Notes under the pieces: generated by a model
Databases searched by the model: none
The model's input: only the letters and a program-made list of their open reading frames with translations
What the model was told of the DNA's origin: nothing
NCBI GenBank assembly: GCA_013141385.1
Contig: JABFRB010000012.1
Location: forward strand, 19,956 to 83,955
Reading direction: 5' to 3'
Source: Bacteroidales bacterium
GTDB taxonomy: Bacteria > Bacteroidota > Bacteroidia > Bacteroidales > Tenuifilaceae
Length of the DNA: 64,000 bases
Program-made: the position numbers and the translations under genes
Shown here: positions 12,001 through 21,000 of the stretch, one piece after another
Layout: each line of letters begins with the position of its first letter
Position numbering within the stretch: the stretch's first letter is position 1

Positions 12001-12058
12001 TTTGCGTAAGCTTGCCACTAGACAAGTCTTGATATATTTCTTTAATCTTTTGTTTCAT
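1..12058 (-). CDS. trans-AT polyketide synthase PKS-D (3' end outside window): KR-ACP / KS-dead DH-ECH-ECH-ECH-ACP-ACP / KS-dead DH-KR
   Basis: An open frame from the ATG at 12058 to the window edge gives 4,019 codons with no stop. Approximate domains: KR (residues 1-440, TGGLGSLG near 225) and ACP (Ser528), which complete the module begun by PKS-C; KS (Cys801, TMCSSS instead of the usual TACSSS); a DH-like domain with Gln1277 where the catalytic His belongs and Glu1448 for the second-motif Asp; three crotonase domains (about 1622-1850, 1850-2065, 2086-2326); tandem ACPs (Ser2405, Ser2508), each with Trp at Ser+6; KS (Cys2767); DH (His3242 kept, second-motif Asp replaced by Glu3411 and its Gln by Tyr); KR (TGGCGALG near 3747). 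The start lies 8 bp after the PKS-C stop, so the two are probably co-translated. The last KR lacks the Asp of B-type KRs, so an L-hydroxyl is expected. No AT domain is present. Family assignment is certain; module products are inferred. Confidence 0.95.
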   Translation of the reverse strand, partial: MKQKIKEIYQDLSSGKLTQKEALGKIKTLKLQEQGEKNDILFSIPVWEPSIGEVSPDLNNSRYIEQYIILCELPNINIKQVENLVPRSHCILLQTDKQKNIAERYNEYALTSFELIQKILKGKPQGKIFVQIVIGDEQEETLLVGLSGLLKTAALENPMLIGQVILTTPQTSAEILAKQFQREQVVGHNAIIKYEQETRYVLRWKEIETSQDEPKIVFKDQGSYLITGGLGSLGILLAKEILQQTKKARVILTDRSELTSKKQSFLGQLSTETDRVVYKQLDICDLNQVQQLIASVNKEHKSLNGIIHCAGMVSDNFIIKKTSTEFRQVLEPKVLGTYNLDQASQNIDLDFFVLFSSVASVGNVGQADYATANAFMDQFAAYRNKLRGKEFRKGNTLSINWPLWQEGGMIIDQAKQDMMQQTMGLQSISNITGMFAFYRSLELQHAQMMVLKGNLSQIRRTIIDNQNTHSETSKAITKEEQFVVAEINSGSLLEKTQNYLCKEFSGMLSLPAHKIDPQASLEKYGIDSILAMNLTSQLEKTFGTLSKTLFFEYQTISELAEYFSKTHLDKLSSIFNIADNSQKISVNKLSEQKPLAQNRTISGHRFNRQNQTSALANSTRSIVTDPIAIIGLSGRFPEAHNIEEFWHNLRDGKDCIIEVPKERWDWRDYYSEDRTKSGQHFSKWGGFIAGVDEFDPRFFNISPREAENIDPQERLFLQHAWMAIEDAGYTRAGLQIAHEQDLAGQVGVYVGVMWGEYQLFGAEAGTQGKRMGIGNSYASIANRVSYVFNLHGPSMTLDTMCSSSLTAIHLACQDLKLGRTSLAIAGGVNVSIHPNKYLILSAGQFISSDGHCQSFGEGGDGYIPGEGVGVVILKRLSEAQRDGDHIYGILRGSALNHGGKTNGYSVPNPNAQAAAISRALAESNINARHISYLEAHGTGTKLGDPIEITALSQAFKKHTRDSEFCLIGSAKSNIGHCESAAGIAGLAKVLLQMQYKQIVPSLHSVKLNPYIDFQKTPFIVNQTLRTWEQPVIDGQVIPRIAGLSSFGAGGSNAHIIIQEYVSSVEASQSITDVEQNAKVIILLSARTKEQLKQKVKDLLGFIHKHQPDLVSLAYTLQVGRESMEERLGFMVGSIDQLANKLQAYIRGEQDIEDSYMGQVKREKDTLPLDTSDDDLQQTVEKWIDQKKLSKLKLWVKGLDIDWGKLYGDKKPHRISLPTYPFAKERYWVDTVVRGQLGVAGKTTAVLHPLLHTNTSDLSQQSYSSTFSGNELFISDYQINIDNRGEQKTLPVVVYIEMARAAVSKALPAKQESSILELHNIVCGQPFVISENGQIDIALFAKGDDQVDYEIYSKNKEEEVIHCQGQAIFNHQPTPAKLNIEQLKGQIKGRLEASELYSIFTKAGINYGSAYKAITSAYHGEEQLLVQLILPTVVDADQNDYLLHPSMIEGVMQASAGLIGDLSQSQFQPSLPSAFELVSIISACTKEMFAWVRYSQASQSEAETAKVDIDLCDQKGNVCVQMRGVVCQYGTQNLIDEATSQTISSAIPQVSEQIPISSVITPKITFNEPQNQTFKQIGLHKPTGISLTSPEVLRTEMTEKASSGKGSITLTNTSYTTSSGEHQVFASPSVNLYDCGNGIFSIQVSAEENNTLERGLIGLLLRALEMARQTESIKVLMIKGTNRSFLSGGREHYNEAVGQKLHHAITSFPYPVIAAMQGDATGVGFLIGALCDFMICSRTGRYYYTSPQEGLYPSESEYQLFEERFGGVRATDFLYISEGSTGNQLKDKGWTCSILNQDQVEAHALVLASKLAKKSGASLRLLKQHLARHINDLVGALTVVDPLNANKQTDKSRAGSKITSTSKQILLETHAKSVLVIRVCDAKKGSGMKTLVADLTDIFAQLNNSSKYKSIVLVSDYLDFLSEKVSVNDVLDFQRLVLESPLPVIAALDSNAKGLAWFISQFCDACIYNAKGSYSSANIGQSSELARQAAMIFSYRFGNYFGKEILLTGNEYSGIELQQKVGTINSVVQEQVLTTALKLAENWSKLPLDTIVSWKKQMIFSIREKITNQPAWSEPKEEAIETLSTLPILITLKSNVITATAYPEGILVVKMEDREAKNMFSDAIIQGINEVFDHIEKSPSYKVVILTGYEQYFASGGTKETLLSIQEGKTKFTDNKIYQITMTCKVPVIAAMQGHGIGAGWSLGMFADFIVFSEESKYFSPYMNYGFTPGAGATFIFPEKIGYDLSRETLLTGQEYNGREFKERGLLIPVIQREQVNIAALDLAKQIANSSRSQLIAFKHQMTHHFHKPLEEAYELELGMHEKTFVGQSETLAQIENNFIQANSHIPIKANPDEILLSPAIVDPMSSNENMASVSANLRKLLAQELHLHEHEIEENTQFVDLGLDSITGVTWIRKINEKYKTSIEATKVYSYSTLSQLSRYVKEEVEKVDTLTNKSEVSISANSASYVQQIDILPTVTASLRQLLAQELHLQEHEIEENTQFVDLGLDSITGVTWIRKINEKYKTSIEATKVYSYSTLSQLSRYVKEEAEKLVTLSNKSELSIPLKLQNKIVSQPAVKKLSSWRNKISSRINAGTSSVYQPIAVIGMAGQFPKAKNLEEFWQNIAQGKNCISEISQKRWDINTYYKEGGPVPGKTNGKWMGALEEYDLFDPLFFNISPTEAENMDPQQRVFLQTCWHSIENSGYNPKSLSGTKCGVFVGCGPGDYHKLSQKHQLSAQGFTGSASSVLAARISYFLNLQGPCLSIDTACSSSLVAIASACDSLNSGSSDIALAGGVNVLSGPSMHIMCSQTSMLSPDGKCFTFDQKANGFVPGEGVGVVMLKRLADAEKDHDAILGVIQGWGVNQDGKTNGITAPNEESQTRLEQEVYDKYHIDPEHIQLVEAHGTGTKLGDPIEVGALKATFKKYTQKKEYCALGSVKSNIGHCLTAAGVASFVKVLLALKHKQLPPTINFDHLNEHIGLKESPFYVNNQLQKWELKDSQRRQAAVSAFGFGGTNAHIVLAEYLPPIEAKSNITFITQNNKIIIPLSARTAEQLQQKASDLLDYIRQEGQTIEFVELAYTLQMGREAMGERLGFMVSSIGELAEKLKSYTEGKENIENVYQGQVKRNKEGMSIISGDDDMKEMIVDQWIAQKKLSKLLDLWVKGLELDWHKLYGNNKPRRINLPVYPFAKERYWFEVEETLMASKILTTFSVLHPLLHSNTSNLRQQSYSSTFNGKEFFLNDHQINGYKVLPAAAYLEMVRAAVEQATSIQQESIILELYNIIWTQPIIVTNDKDVSIALFEDDDETIDYEIYSIVADEEIIHNRGKVILNSKSSLSNKLDIEKLKEKMGKDKLEVTNFYSILTQMGFNYGIAMQALSEVYKGTNQLLAKINIPAIIENNQSDYYLHPSLLESAIYTSIVLITDFNQLPVYPLLPDTLETMTIISACTKEMYVWVHNSQGINSNAVINKIDIDLCDVQGNICVQMKGLTFQPMAVNANDLDGRQQLLDTNELSKLKSEQSREISKILYYKEDWQEEPLDGMLSEEANMQYVIFADSEFEKEIANSNDSDLLRNAIFVYQAERYKKISERIYNCRPNSINDVQQILNDVTLGTHVQGVTPSIAIIYSWAKDQKAEGIHALFNLFRAIKGSVHYVSNVILVGRYDSLTLDSCWDYSWIGFERSLKQTLSKTQISILYTDSTSPSVQQMVDASKHRGVIRYKNNQRFILSYKPSELNKTTKQSIVKQNGHYLITGGCGALGFKFAQYLAKNYQAKLLLLGRHPLTENIQKQLDALTQAGAKEIHYYSIDISDEKSLVSLARNLPFDIFGIIHAAGVEASKPYFESTKDDIDQVILPKSIGTILLDKVFGEQPLDFVCYFSSTAALFGDTGSCDYAIANRFQMAYALYRQQTMPDKGKTAVINWPLWQEGGMGFKDKVQSEQYIKMIAQDFGQELLTTQMGLDIWQDILQSDQLQTLVMVAKPSRVEKFLTKIYHDRQPSQMVTFGNTSQYDGNVGGYKYANKV
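4416..4941 (-). repeat. Tandem ACP coding repeat in PKS-D, 309-bp period, with beta-branch Trp flag
   Basis: Two near-copies (about 4416-4632 and 4725-4941) encode successive ACPs with Ser2508 and Ser2405. Both read LDSITGVTW after the conserved Gly-Leu. The Trp six residues after the phosphopantetheine Ser is the known mark of ACPs that recruit HMG-CoA-synthase-type beta-branching enzymes. Doubled acceptor ACPs are typical of such modules. Confidence 0.85.
5080..7190 (-). other. Triple crotonase (ECH) cassette of PKS-D beta-branching module
   Basis: Three consecutive crotonase-fold domains lie between a dead DH and the tandem ACPs. The first has a QGDATGVGFL oxyanion-hole-type segment. The second is the most divergent. 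The third has GGTKE and QGHGIGAGWSLG segments and ends in a MHEKTF tail, closely resembling discrete PksI-type ECH2 decarboxylases of bacillaene-like pathways. In known systems, ECH1 dehydrates and ECH2 decarboxylates the HMG-like intermediate made by an HMG-CoA synthase homolog. Which of the three is ECH1 is inferred. The part encoding the first domain is clearly richer in G+C than its surroundings. Confidence 0.8.
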
Positions 12059-12066
12059 CTTTATTT

Positions 12067-15000
12067 CTAGGCTAATTCTACTGCTTCATCAACAGAAATT
12101 TCATTTTTTAAAACTTTTTCTATTAGTTTTTGATAATAAGAATCATCAAAAAGAGAATCACTATTTGTTTTTTGATGAGAGGATTTTACTTCACCTTCCA
12201 AAATCCTAAATGAAAATCCTTGCATCTGTACACAAATATTTCCTTGCTGATCGCATAAATCAATATCAAACTTAATGAGCTTATCATTCGGCTTACTGCC
12301 TGGAGAATAACGTACCCATGAAAACATCTCACTGGTACATGCCGAAATAATACGTATATGTTCCAAAGCAAAAGGCACAAATGGTTTGCTAGGAATATGG
12401 TTCAAATCGGCAATTAAACCAAATGAGGATTGCAAAGCACTGTCCATCAAACTGGGGTGTAATAGAAAATCATTGTATTCTGACTTCCCCTCAATAATAG
12501 GAGGTAACTGCAATTGAGCAAGCAATTCCTCTTCTCCAATAAAGATAGTTTTTACACCTTGAAACGCTTGTCCGTAATTGAACCCTATTTGAGTAAATAT
12601 CGCATAAAGGTCAGTGCCATTTATTGTTTTACATCCCATTTGTCCTTTTAACTTTTCCAGATCAAGCATATCAGTTGTCGTCCTTTGACTCAAAATCGCT
12701 TGACCCTGACAATGGATTATTTCTTCTTCATTGTCCTGACTATAAATCTCATAGTCTATTTGATCTATAGAACTATTACCCTTAAAATTTTCAGCTAAAA
12801 CTATAGAAACATCTTTGTATTCTTCGACAACAAGTGGTTTTAGCCAAACAATATTGTGCAGTTCCAAAGTGGTTGATTCTAATTGAATCTGTGATGCAAG
12901 CGATATTGCAACTCGAGCCATTTCCAGATAAGCAACTCCTGGTAAAATTCTTTGTCCCTGTACTTGATGATCTTTTAAGAAAAATTCTTCGCTACTAAAA
13001 GTAGATTTATAACTTTGCTGTATAAAATCAGAAGTGTTACAGTGTAGCAAAGAGTGAAGTATTGCTGGTTTAACGTCTGTATTTTCTATTTGTTCAGTAT
13101 CAATCCAATATCGCTCCTTCTCAAAAGTATAACTTGGCAGGTTGATACGTTTTGGTTTATTCTCCCCATACAATTTTCGCCAATCAATAACTAAGCCTTT
13201 TACCCAAAAACTCAGCAATTTTTCATATTTGCCTTTAACAATCCATGTCTCTATCGCTTTTTCAATTTCTTCATCAATAGCAAACTCAATTAATACACCT
13301 TTATTACGCTTGATTTGACCACGATAAAACAAATCTATCGTTTCTTTCCCATCTAAAAAATCATTTAATTTATTTATAAGCTCTTCTCTGGATTGAATTA
13401 TTAAGGCAATGCGTTCTTCCATCACATCTCTCCCTACCTGCAAGGTATAAGCAATACTACTTAAATTCGCTTCTTCATTGGTTTCCAGATATTTTTTAAG
13501 ATTACGTGCCGCTTCTTTAAGGCTCGTTTCTGTCTTTGCCGATAAGATTATCAAATAATTATCATTTGCTTGCAGTTTGTGTTCTGATTCCTTGACAATA
13601 TATTCTTCAAGCACCACATGAGCATTTGCTCCTCCAAAACCAAAAGAACTAACACCAGCTCTTCGCGGTAACTCGCTCCCTTGTTGATCTTTTATGCGAT
13701 GCCAATGATCATTTTCCTGCACAATATAGAATGGACTGTTTTTTAAATCGATATACGGATTTATGAAATCACAATGCAAGGTTTTGACGCGTGTTTTATG
13801 TTTGAATTGTAACAGGACTTTGATAACACCTGCAATACCAGCCGCCAATTCTAAATGTCCAATATTGCTTTTTACGGAACCAAGTCCGCAATGAACTTGT
13901 GCCATTTGTGTTCCTCCTGTCTCATTATAAAGATCCTTAAATGCGTTTTTAAGTGCATTTACTTCTATTGGATCACCCAATTCTGTTCCCGTACCATGAG
14001 CCTCAATATATCCAACAGTGCGGGGATCTATTGCGGCTTTTTTATATGCTGCCTTTAATAAGCTTGCCTGAGCAATGGGATTTGGTGCAGTTAATGAATT
14101 AGCCCGACCACCATGGTTCTCAGCACTACCACGAATAATTGCATAGATAGAATCTCCATCTCTTTCCGCAGCACTAAGTTTTTTCAAAAACAGCATACCT
14201 ACTCCTTCGCCTCTGACATATCCATTTGCTCTATCGGAAAAGGTTTTACAGCGTCCATCTTCACTTAGCATACCTGCATTGCCAAATGAAATATGTTCAA
14301 ACGGTTTAAGAATGGTATTAACTCCCCCTACAATAGCCATTTCGCAATCCCCCATTTCAATAGCTTCTATAGCACGATGAATCGCAACTAATGAACTTGA
14401 GCATGCAGTTTCAATCGCTTCACTAGGGCCATGAAGGTTCAAAAAATAACTCATCCTGTTCGGACCCATTGACGGCACCTTCCCTGTTGAGCTATACCCT
14501 TTTATTGCCGCCTTTGCTCGAGTAAGCAATTCACTGTAACCGCCTTCGAAAGTACCGATAAAAATTCCGGTTTGTGTGTCGGAAAGACTCTCTGATGAAT
14601 AACCAGCATCTTCAATTACTTTCCAGATATATGTCATTATTAATCGCTGCTGTGGATCCATATGCTGTGCTTCGCGTGGTGAAATGCCAAAAAACAGCGG
14701 ATCAAATTCATCAATCCCATCAATAAAACCGCCCCATTTAATATTGGTTTTATTCACTTCTGTTTTTGGATCACCATATATCGCCTGCCAATCCCAACGC
14801 ATTTTCGGAATTTCGCTTATGCAATCTTTTCCCTCCTTAAGATTCTTCCAAAAATCTTCAAGCGTTTCAGCTTGTGGAAATTTTCCACTAACTCCGATAA
14901 TGGCAATTGGATCAATTAATCGACTTTCTGGTGCTATGGTCTTTATAAAACGATGACTTTGTTTTGGTTTATTGCTAATAGCTAAGAATAAGTCTGTATC

Positions 15001-18000
15001 TTTTTCCTCTGCTTTATCTACTTCAACAAAACTTACATCTTGCTTTTTAACCTGAACCTGCAAACTAAACAAATTGACAAAAATTTCCTTATGCGCTTTT
15101 GCTAAGTAATTGGCAAAAGCAGAAAGGGTAGGATAATCAAAAAAGACTGTGGGTGTCAACTCCAATTTGTAGTCCTGGTTCAACTGATTAATCAATTCGG
15201 TCATACTAATGGAATCAAAACCAAACTCTGGGAGTTCCGTATTTACATCCAAGTCATCTATCCTAATCTTTAAGAATTTGGCTACCTTTTGCAGCAAGGC
15301 ATTTTGTATTTTGCTGGTTAAGAAATCAATATCTATTTCTATTTGATGTTGCTCCTGCTTTTTGACTTGAACCTGCAAACTAAACAAATTGACAAAAATT
15401 TCCTTATGCGCTTTTGCTAAGTAGTTGGCAAAAGCAGAAAGGGTAGGATAATCAAAAAAGACTGTGGGTGTCAATTCCAATTTGTAGTCCTGGTTCAACT
15501 GATTAATCAATTCGGTCATACTAATGGAATCAAAACCAAACTCTGGCAGTTCCGTATTTACATCCAAGTCATCTATCCTGATTTTTAAGAATTTGGCTAC
15601 CTTTTGCAGCAAGGCATTTTGTATTTTGCTGATTAAGTTATCAATATCTATTTTTCCTTGTTGTTGTTCAACAATAGGGCTCAATTTATGCGATTGAACT
15701 TTTTTCTCATAAGCAAACAAGTATTGTCTCATGCGAGACAATTGACCTTCCATAACCATTATTTGCGATGCTTCTATTGACAGACATTGATTGAATGCAT
15801 GGATACCGCTTTCTTTTTGCATCTTTATCATACCTGTTTTGGCATGCATCAACTTTTCAGTAGCAGCATCTAAAAACATTCCACCACCATGCCATAAAGG
15901 CCAATTAATTGAAATTGTTTTACCATGACGAAGTTGCTTCGCTACTAAACCATTTCGATAATATGCGTATGCATCCATAAATGCGTTTGCCACAGCATAA
16001 TCTACTTGCCCAACATTACCTTGATTTCCTGCTATAGAGGAGAATAAAATGAAGTATTCTATTGGTAATGTTTGACTTGCCTCATCCAGATTAAAAGTAC
16101 CATTTACTTTAGGAGCTAAAACTATTTTAAATTCCTCCACGGTCTTCTTCACAATAAGATTGTCATTGTTAATTCCTGCACAGTGAAGGATGCCTGTTAA
16201 TTTGCCAAATTCCTTTTCTATGGCTTCCATCAAATACTTAACCGCCTGACCATCTGCAACATCTACTTGATGATAATCAACCCGTGCGCCAAAAGCCTGT
16301 AATTTTTCTATTTGCTGTTGTTTCTCTTTGCTTAAAACAGAACGATCTGTTAATATCAACGTCACCTTTCCAATACTTTCAGCAATTGTTTGGGCAAATA
16401 TCTGCCCTAATGCTCCTGCACCACCCGTAATTAAATATACTCCATCTTTCCTCCATGGATTTTGATATTCAATAGAAGATATAACTTCTACCATGCTATT
16501 CACATATCGTTGATTATGTTCATAACGAATCAGACTATCTTCCTCATATAGACTATTTTCTTGTAATATAGAAAATAGATTCTCTGCTGATAACGAATCT
16601 TGAACTACAATTACTTGACCAACAATCCTCGAATTTTCTAAATGGGCTGTTTTAAGCATACCCGATAAAGCTGAGTAAACTCCACATTGATCACGATCAG
16701 ATACCAGAACTTGAATTAATATCTTGTCATTATTTCTTTTCTTCTGAAATGTTTGTAATGTTTCAAACAATTGCAATGCATCTTCCTGAAATTGATTTGT
16801 TAAAGAACCTTCTGTAGGCTTAAACTCAGTAAATACCACCTCTGGCATCATCTTTTGCAAAGCATTTTTAACTGATGCTAAGCCACATACAAAAATTCTT
16901 CGTTCCGCATAATTAATAACCTCAACTAGTTTTTCCGTAACTCTTTTCTGCCAAACTGGTTTTAACAATAATGTTCCTACCTGATTTGTAGTTGATTCTA
17001 AAACATTATTTTCCAAAACCCTAGAAGAAAATCCTCTCATTTTTACACAAACGTTGCCAGCATCATCAAATACATCAATATCAAGCGTCTGTACCTTATC
17101 TGAGGGTTTCTCCCCCTCTGCATAACGCACCCATGACCACATAGATTGAGTACAAGGGCTAAAAATTTCCAATTGTTTCAATGCAAACGGCAATGCCAGT
17201 TTTGAAGGGGAATCATCCTGTAAACCTATTGCTGCTTGTATTGCTGAATCTATTAAACTGGGGTGTAAAAAGTACAAATCTTTTGTTTCTAAAACTGAAG
17301 CCGGTAAGTTGAGTTTTGCCAAAACTTCATGTTCGCCAATATTGACCTCTACAAGCCCTTGATGTCCAGAACCATATTCCATACCCATTGTTTTTAATAT
17401 ATCATAACAATTTTTCTGGCTTATCTGTCTTTTGCATATGCGGGACTTTAACTTAGTAAAATCAACTAAACCATTCTGTGCAGAGGTATTGAAAATTGCC
17501 CGACCCTGGCTGTGTATTACAGGTTCTTGGTGAGGTTGCTCAATGCTCGTTATTTCATAAGCAATTTGTCCATCATCTTCAGGGTAAAGGTTGATATCAA
17601 CCTTTTTTGGTGCATCATTTACTACTATCGGTTTTAACCAAACGATATTGCTCAATTGTATGCTGCCATTTGCATCTTCTCCTATTGCATGTGTTATTGC
17701 TTTCCTAGCCATTTCTAAATAAGCTACACCAGGTAGAATTTTTTGACCATTTACCTGATGGTCTTTTAGAAAAAATTCTTCGCCACTAAATGTTGAACTG
17801 TAACTCTGCTGGCTAAAGTTTGATGTGTTGTTGTGCAATAAAGGATGTAGTACCGAAGATGATATGAGTTTTTTAGATGTTATTTCTGTCTCCACAGATT
17901 CCAACCAATATCGTTCCTTGGCAAAAGGATAAACGGGTATGCAGATACGTTGGGGCTTGACCTCTTCATACAATCTATTCCAGTCAAACTCTAAGCCTTT

Positions 18001-21000
18001 AACCCATAATTCCATCAGTTTAGACAGTTTTCTTTGGTTTATCCATTTACTAATAATAACTTCTTTCGTTTCTTCATCCTGATTGATAATGTTCAAACCT
18101 TCCTTATTGCGCTTAACTTGTCCTTGATACGAATCTTCAATCCCCTGCTCACCATCAAGATAGGATTGAAGCTTTACAGTTAGTTGATTGATCGAACTCA
18201 CCATAAAACTCAGGCGTTCCTCCATAGCATCTCGACCAACCTGCAAAGTATAGGCTAACCCCGCCAAATCAATGGATTCTTCCTCTCTGCAAATGAAGTC
18301 TAATAAATCACGTACCTTTTGTTTAAGTTGCTTTGCCGTTCTAGCAGAAAGAGGGATAATGAATTTTGTATTCTGTGCAATCGGTTTAACTACTTTAGAA
18401 GGCAAATGCTCTGCTAAAACTATATGAGCATTGGTACCGCTAAAGCCAAAAGAACTAATTGCAGCTTGACGTCGCAGTGCATCCTTTAACTCCCACTTTT
18501 GCAACTGGCTATTAATATAAAACGGACTCTCTTTTAAATCAATATGTTCATTCAGCTTATCAAAGTTTATTGTCGGAGGCAGTTGTTTGTGTTTCAACGC
18601 CAAAAGAAGTTTTATAAATCCTGCAACCCCTGCTGCCGATAAACAATGACCAACATTACTTTTTACTGAGCCTAAGGCGCAATAGTTTTTTTTCTGGGTA
18701 TATTTTTTAAATGCTTCTTTGAGTGCCTCAACCTCAATAGGATCACCTAACTTTGTTCCTGTTCCATGGTTTTCAATCAATTGAATACTATCTGGATCGA
18801 TATGATATTTATCGTAAACCTCTTGTTCTAGCCGTGTTTGTGATTCCGCATTAGGGGCGGTAATCCCATTGGTTTTGCCATCCTGATTGGCTCCCCAACC
18901 TTCAATGACACCAAGAATTATATCATGATCTTTTTCTGCATCAGCCAACCTTTTCAGCATCACAACACCAACGCCTTCACCTGGAACAAAGCCATTGGCT
19001 CTATTATCAAAGGTAAAACATCTGCCATCTGTCGAGAGCATCCCTGTTTGTGAACTCATAATATGAATTGAAGGACCTGCCAACACATTAACACCTCCAG
19101 CCAATGCTATATCGCTATTGCCCAAAATCAAGCTATCACAGGCACTTGCAATAGCAATCAGAGATGAAGAACAAGCAGTATCAATAGATAAACAAGGACC
19201 TTGCAAATTTAAATAGTAGGAAATACGTGCAGCTAATATCGAAGAAGCAGCCCCTGTAAAACCTTGGGCACTCAATTGATGCTTTGGTGATAATTTGTGA
19301 TAATCTCCAACACCACAACCAACAAAAACTCCACATTTGGTGCCAGACAGGCTTTTAGGATTGTATCCTGAACTTTCTATGCTGTGCCAACATGCTTGTA
19401 AAAAGACCCGTTGTTGAGGATCCATATTTTCCGCTTCTGTGGGCGAGATATTAAAAAATAGGGGATCAAAAAGATCATATTCTTCTAGAGCTCCCATCCA
19501 CTTACAATTGGTTTTTCCTGGTACTGGCTTCCCTTCATGATAATAAGTGTTAATATCCCAACGATTTTGAGATATCTGACTGATACAATTTTTACCCTGA
19601 GCAATATTTTGCCAAAATTCTTCAAGATTGCTAGCTTGAGGAAATTTTCCTGCCATGCCCACCACCGCAATCGACTGTGATTGATAAGCAGAATATGCAC
19701 TTGGGTTAATTTTCAATGAAGTTTTATTACGCCAAGAAGAAAGTTCTTTTATAAAAAACTCACTAGAAATCTTATTCTGTGGTTTTGCAGGAATAACCTG
19801 TTTATTAATCAGCGTTCCCTTTTTTACCGCCTCTTCTTTTACATAACGACTGAGTTGGGTGAGGGTTGGGTAACTATAGACTTTAGTCGCCTCAATCGAG
19901 GTTTTATACTTTTCATTTATCTGTCGTATCAAGGTCACACCCGTAATAGAGTCCAAACCAAGATCAACAAATTGAGTATTCTCATCAATATCCTGCTCCT
20001 GCAAATGCAACTCCTGGGCTAAAAGCTTTTTAATGCTAGCTGTGACTGCAGGCAGCACATCTACATCTGGCACTGAAACCACAGAGGCAAAAGATGTATC
20101 AGGGTTAATCCCCAATGTCGTTTTGTTACGCCAAGAAGAAGACTCATTAATCGTTATTTCATTCTGTGGTTCTGCAGGAATAACCAATTTATTAAGCAGT
20201 GCTCTCTTTTTTGCCGCCTCTTCTTTTACATAACGACTGAGCTGTGTGAGAGTTGGGTAACTATAGACTTTAGTCGCCTCAATCGAGGTTTTATACTTTT
20301 CATTTATCTGTCGTATCAAGGTTACGCCAGTAATAGAGTCCAAGCCAAGATCAACAAATTGAGTATTCTCATCAATATCCTGCTCCTGCAAATGCAACTC
20401 CTGGGCTAAAAGCTTTTTAATGCTAGCTGTGACTGCAGGCAGCACATCTACATCTGGTATTGAAATCGCAGAAACAGAAGATGTATCAAGTAAGCTCGAA
20501 CTCGATATTGTTTTTTCAGAGAGTGAGGTAGTGCTCTGTAAATCAGTATGTCCTTGAATAAAACTGGTATTTATCCGTTTTAATGCTTCAGATTGACCTA
20601 CAAATGTTTTTTCATGCATGGATAGTTCAAGTTTATATGTTTCTTCCACTTGACTATGGACATGCTGTGTCAATTGGTGCTTGAGAGCGATCAAACCCCC
20701 TCTCTTTTTCTGTGCTATTTTTTTTGCTAAGTCAAACGCAACTGGATTAACTTGCTCTCGAGGTAAAACGGAAATCCGAAGTCCTCTGTTTTTTAAGTCT
20801 ATACCCGTGTATTCCCGTGCTGTCAATAAGGTTTCTCTCGCCAAATCATACCCCATTACGTAAGGAAAAATAAACGTGGCTCCTGCTCCAGGCGTAAAAC
20901 CAAAATTCATATACGGACTCAAGTAGTGACTTTCTTCACTGAACAGGATCAAGTCTGCAAACATCCCAAGAGACCATCCACCACCAATACCATGTCCCTG

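Noticed and set aside
4416..20457. Regular repeats that might be a CRISPR array
   Set aside because: Periods are 309-387 bp, in frame, and encode ACP domains.
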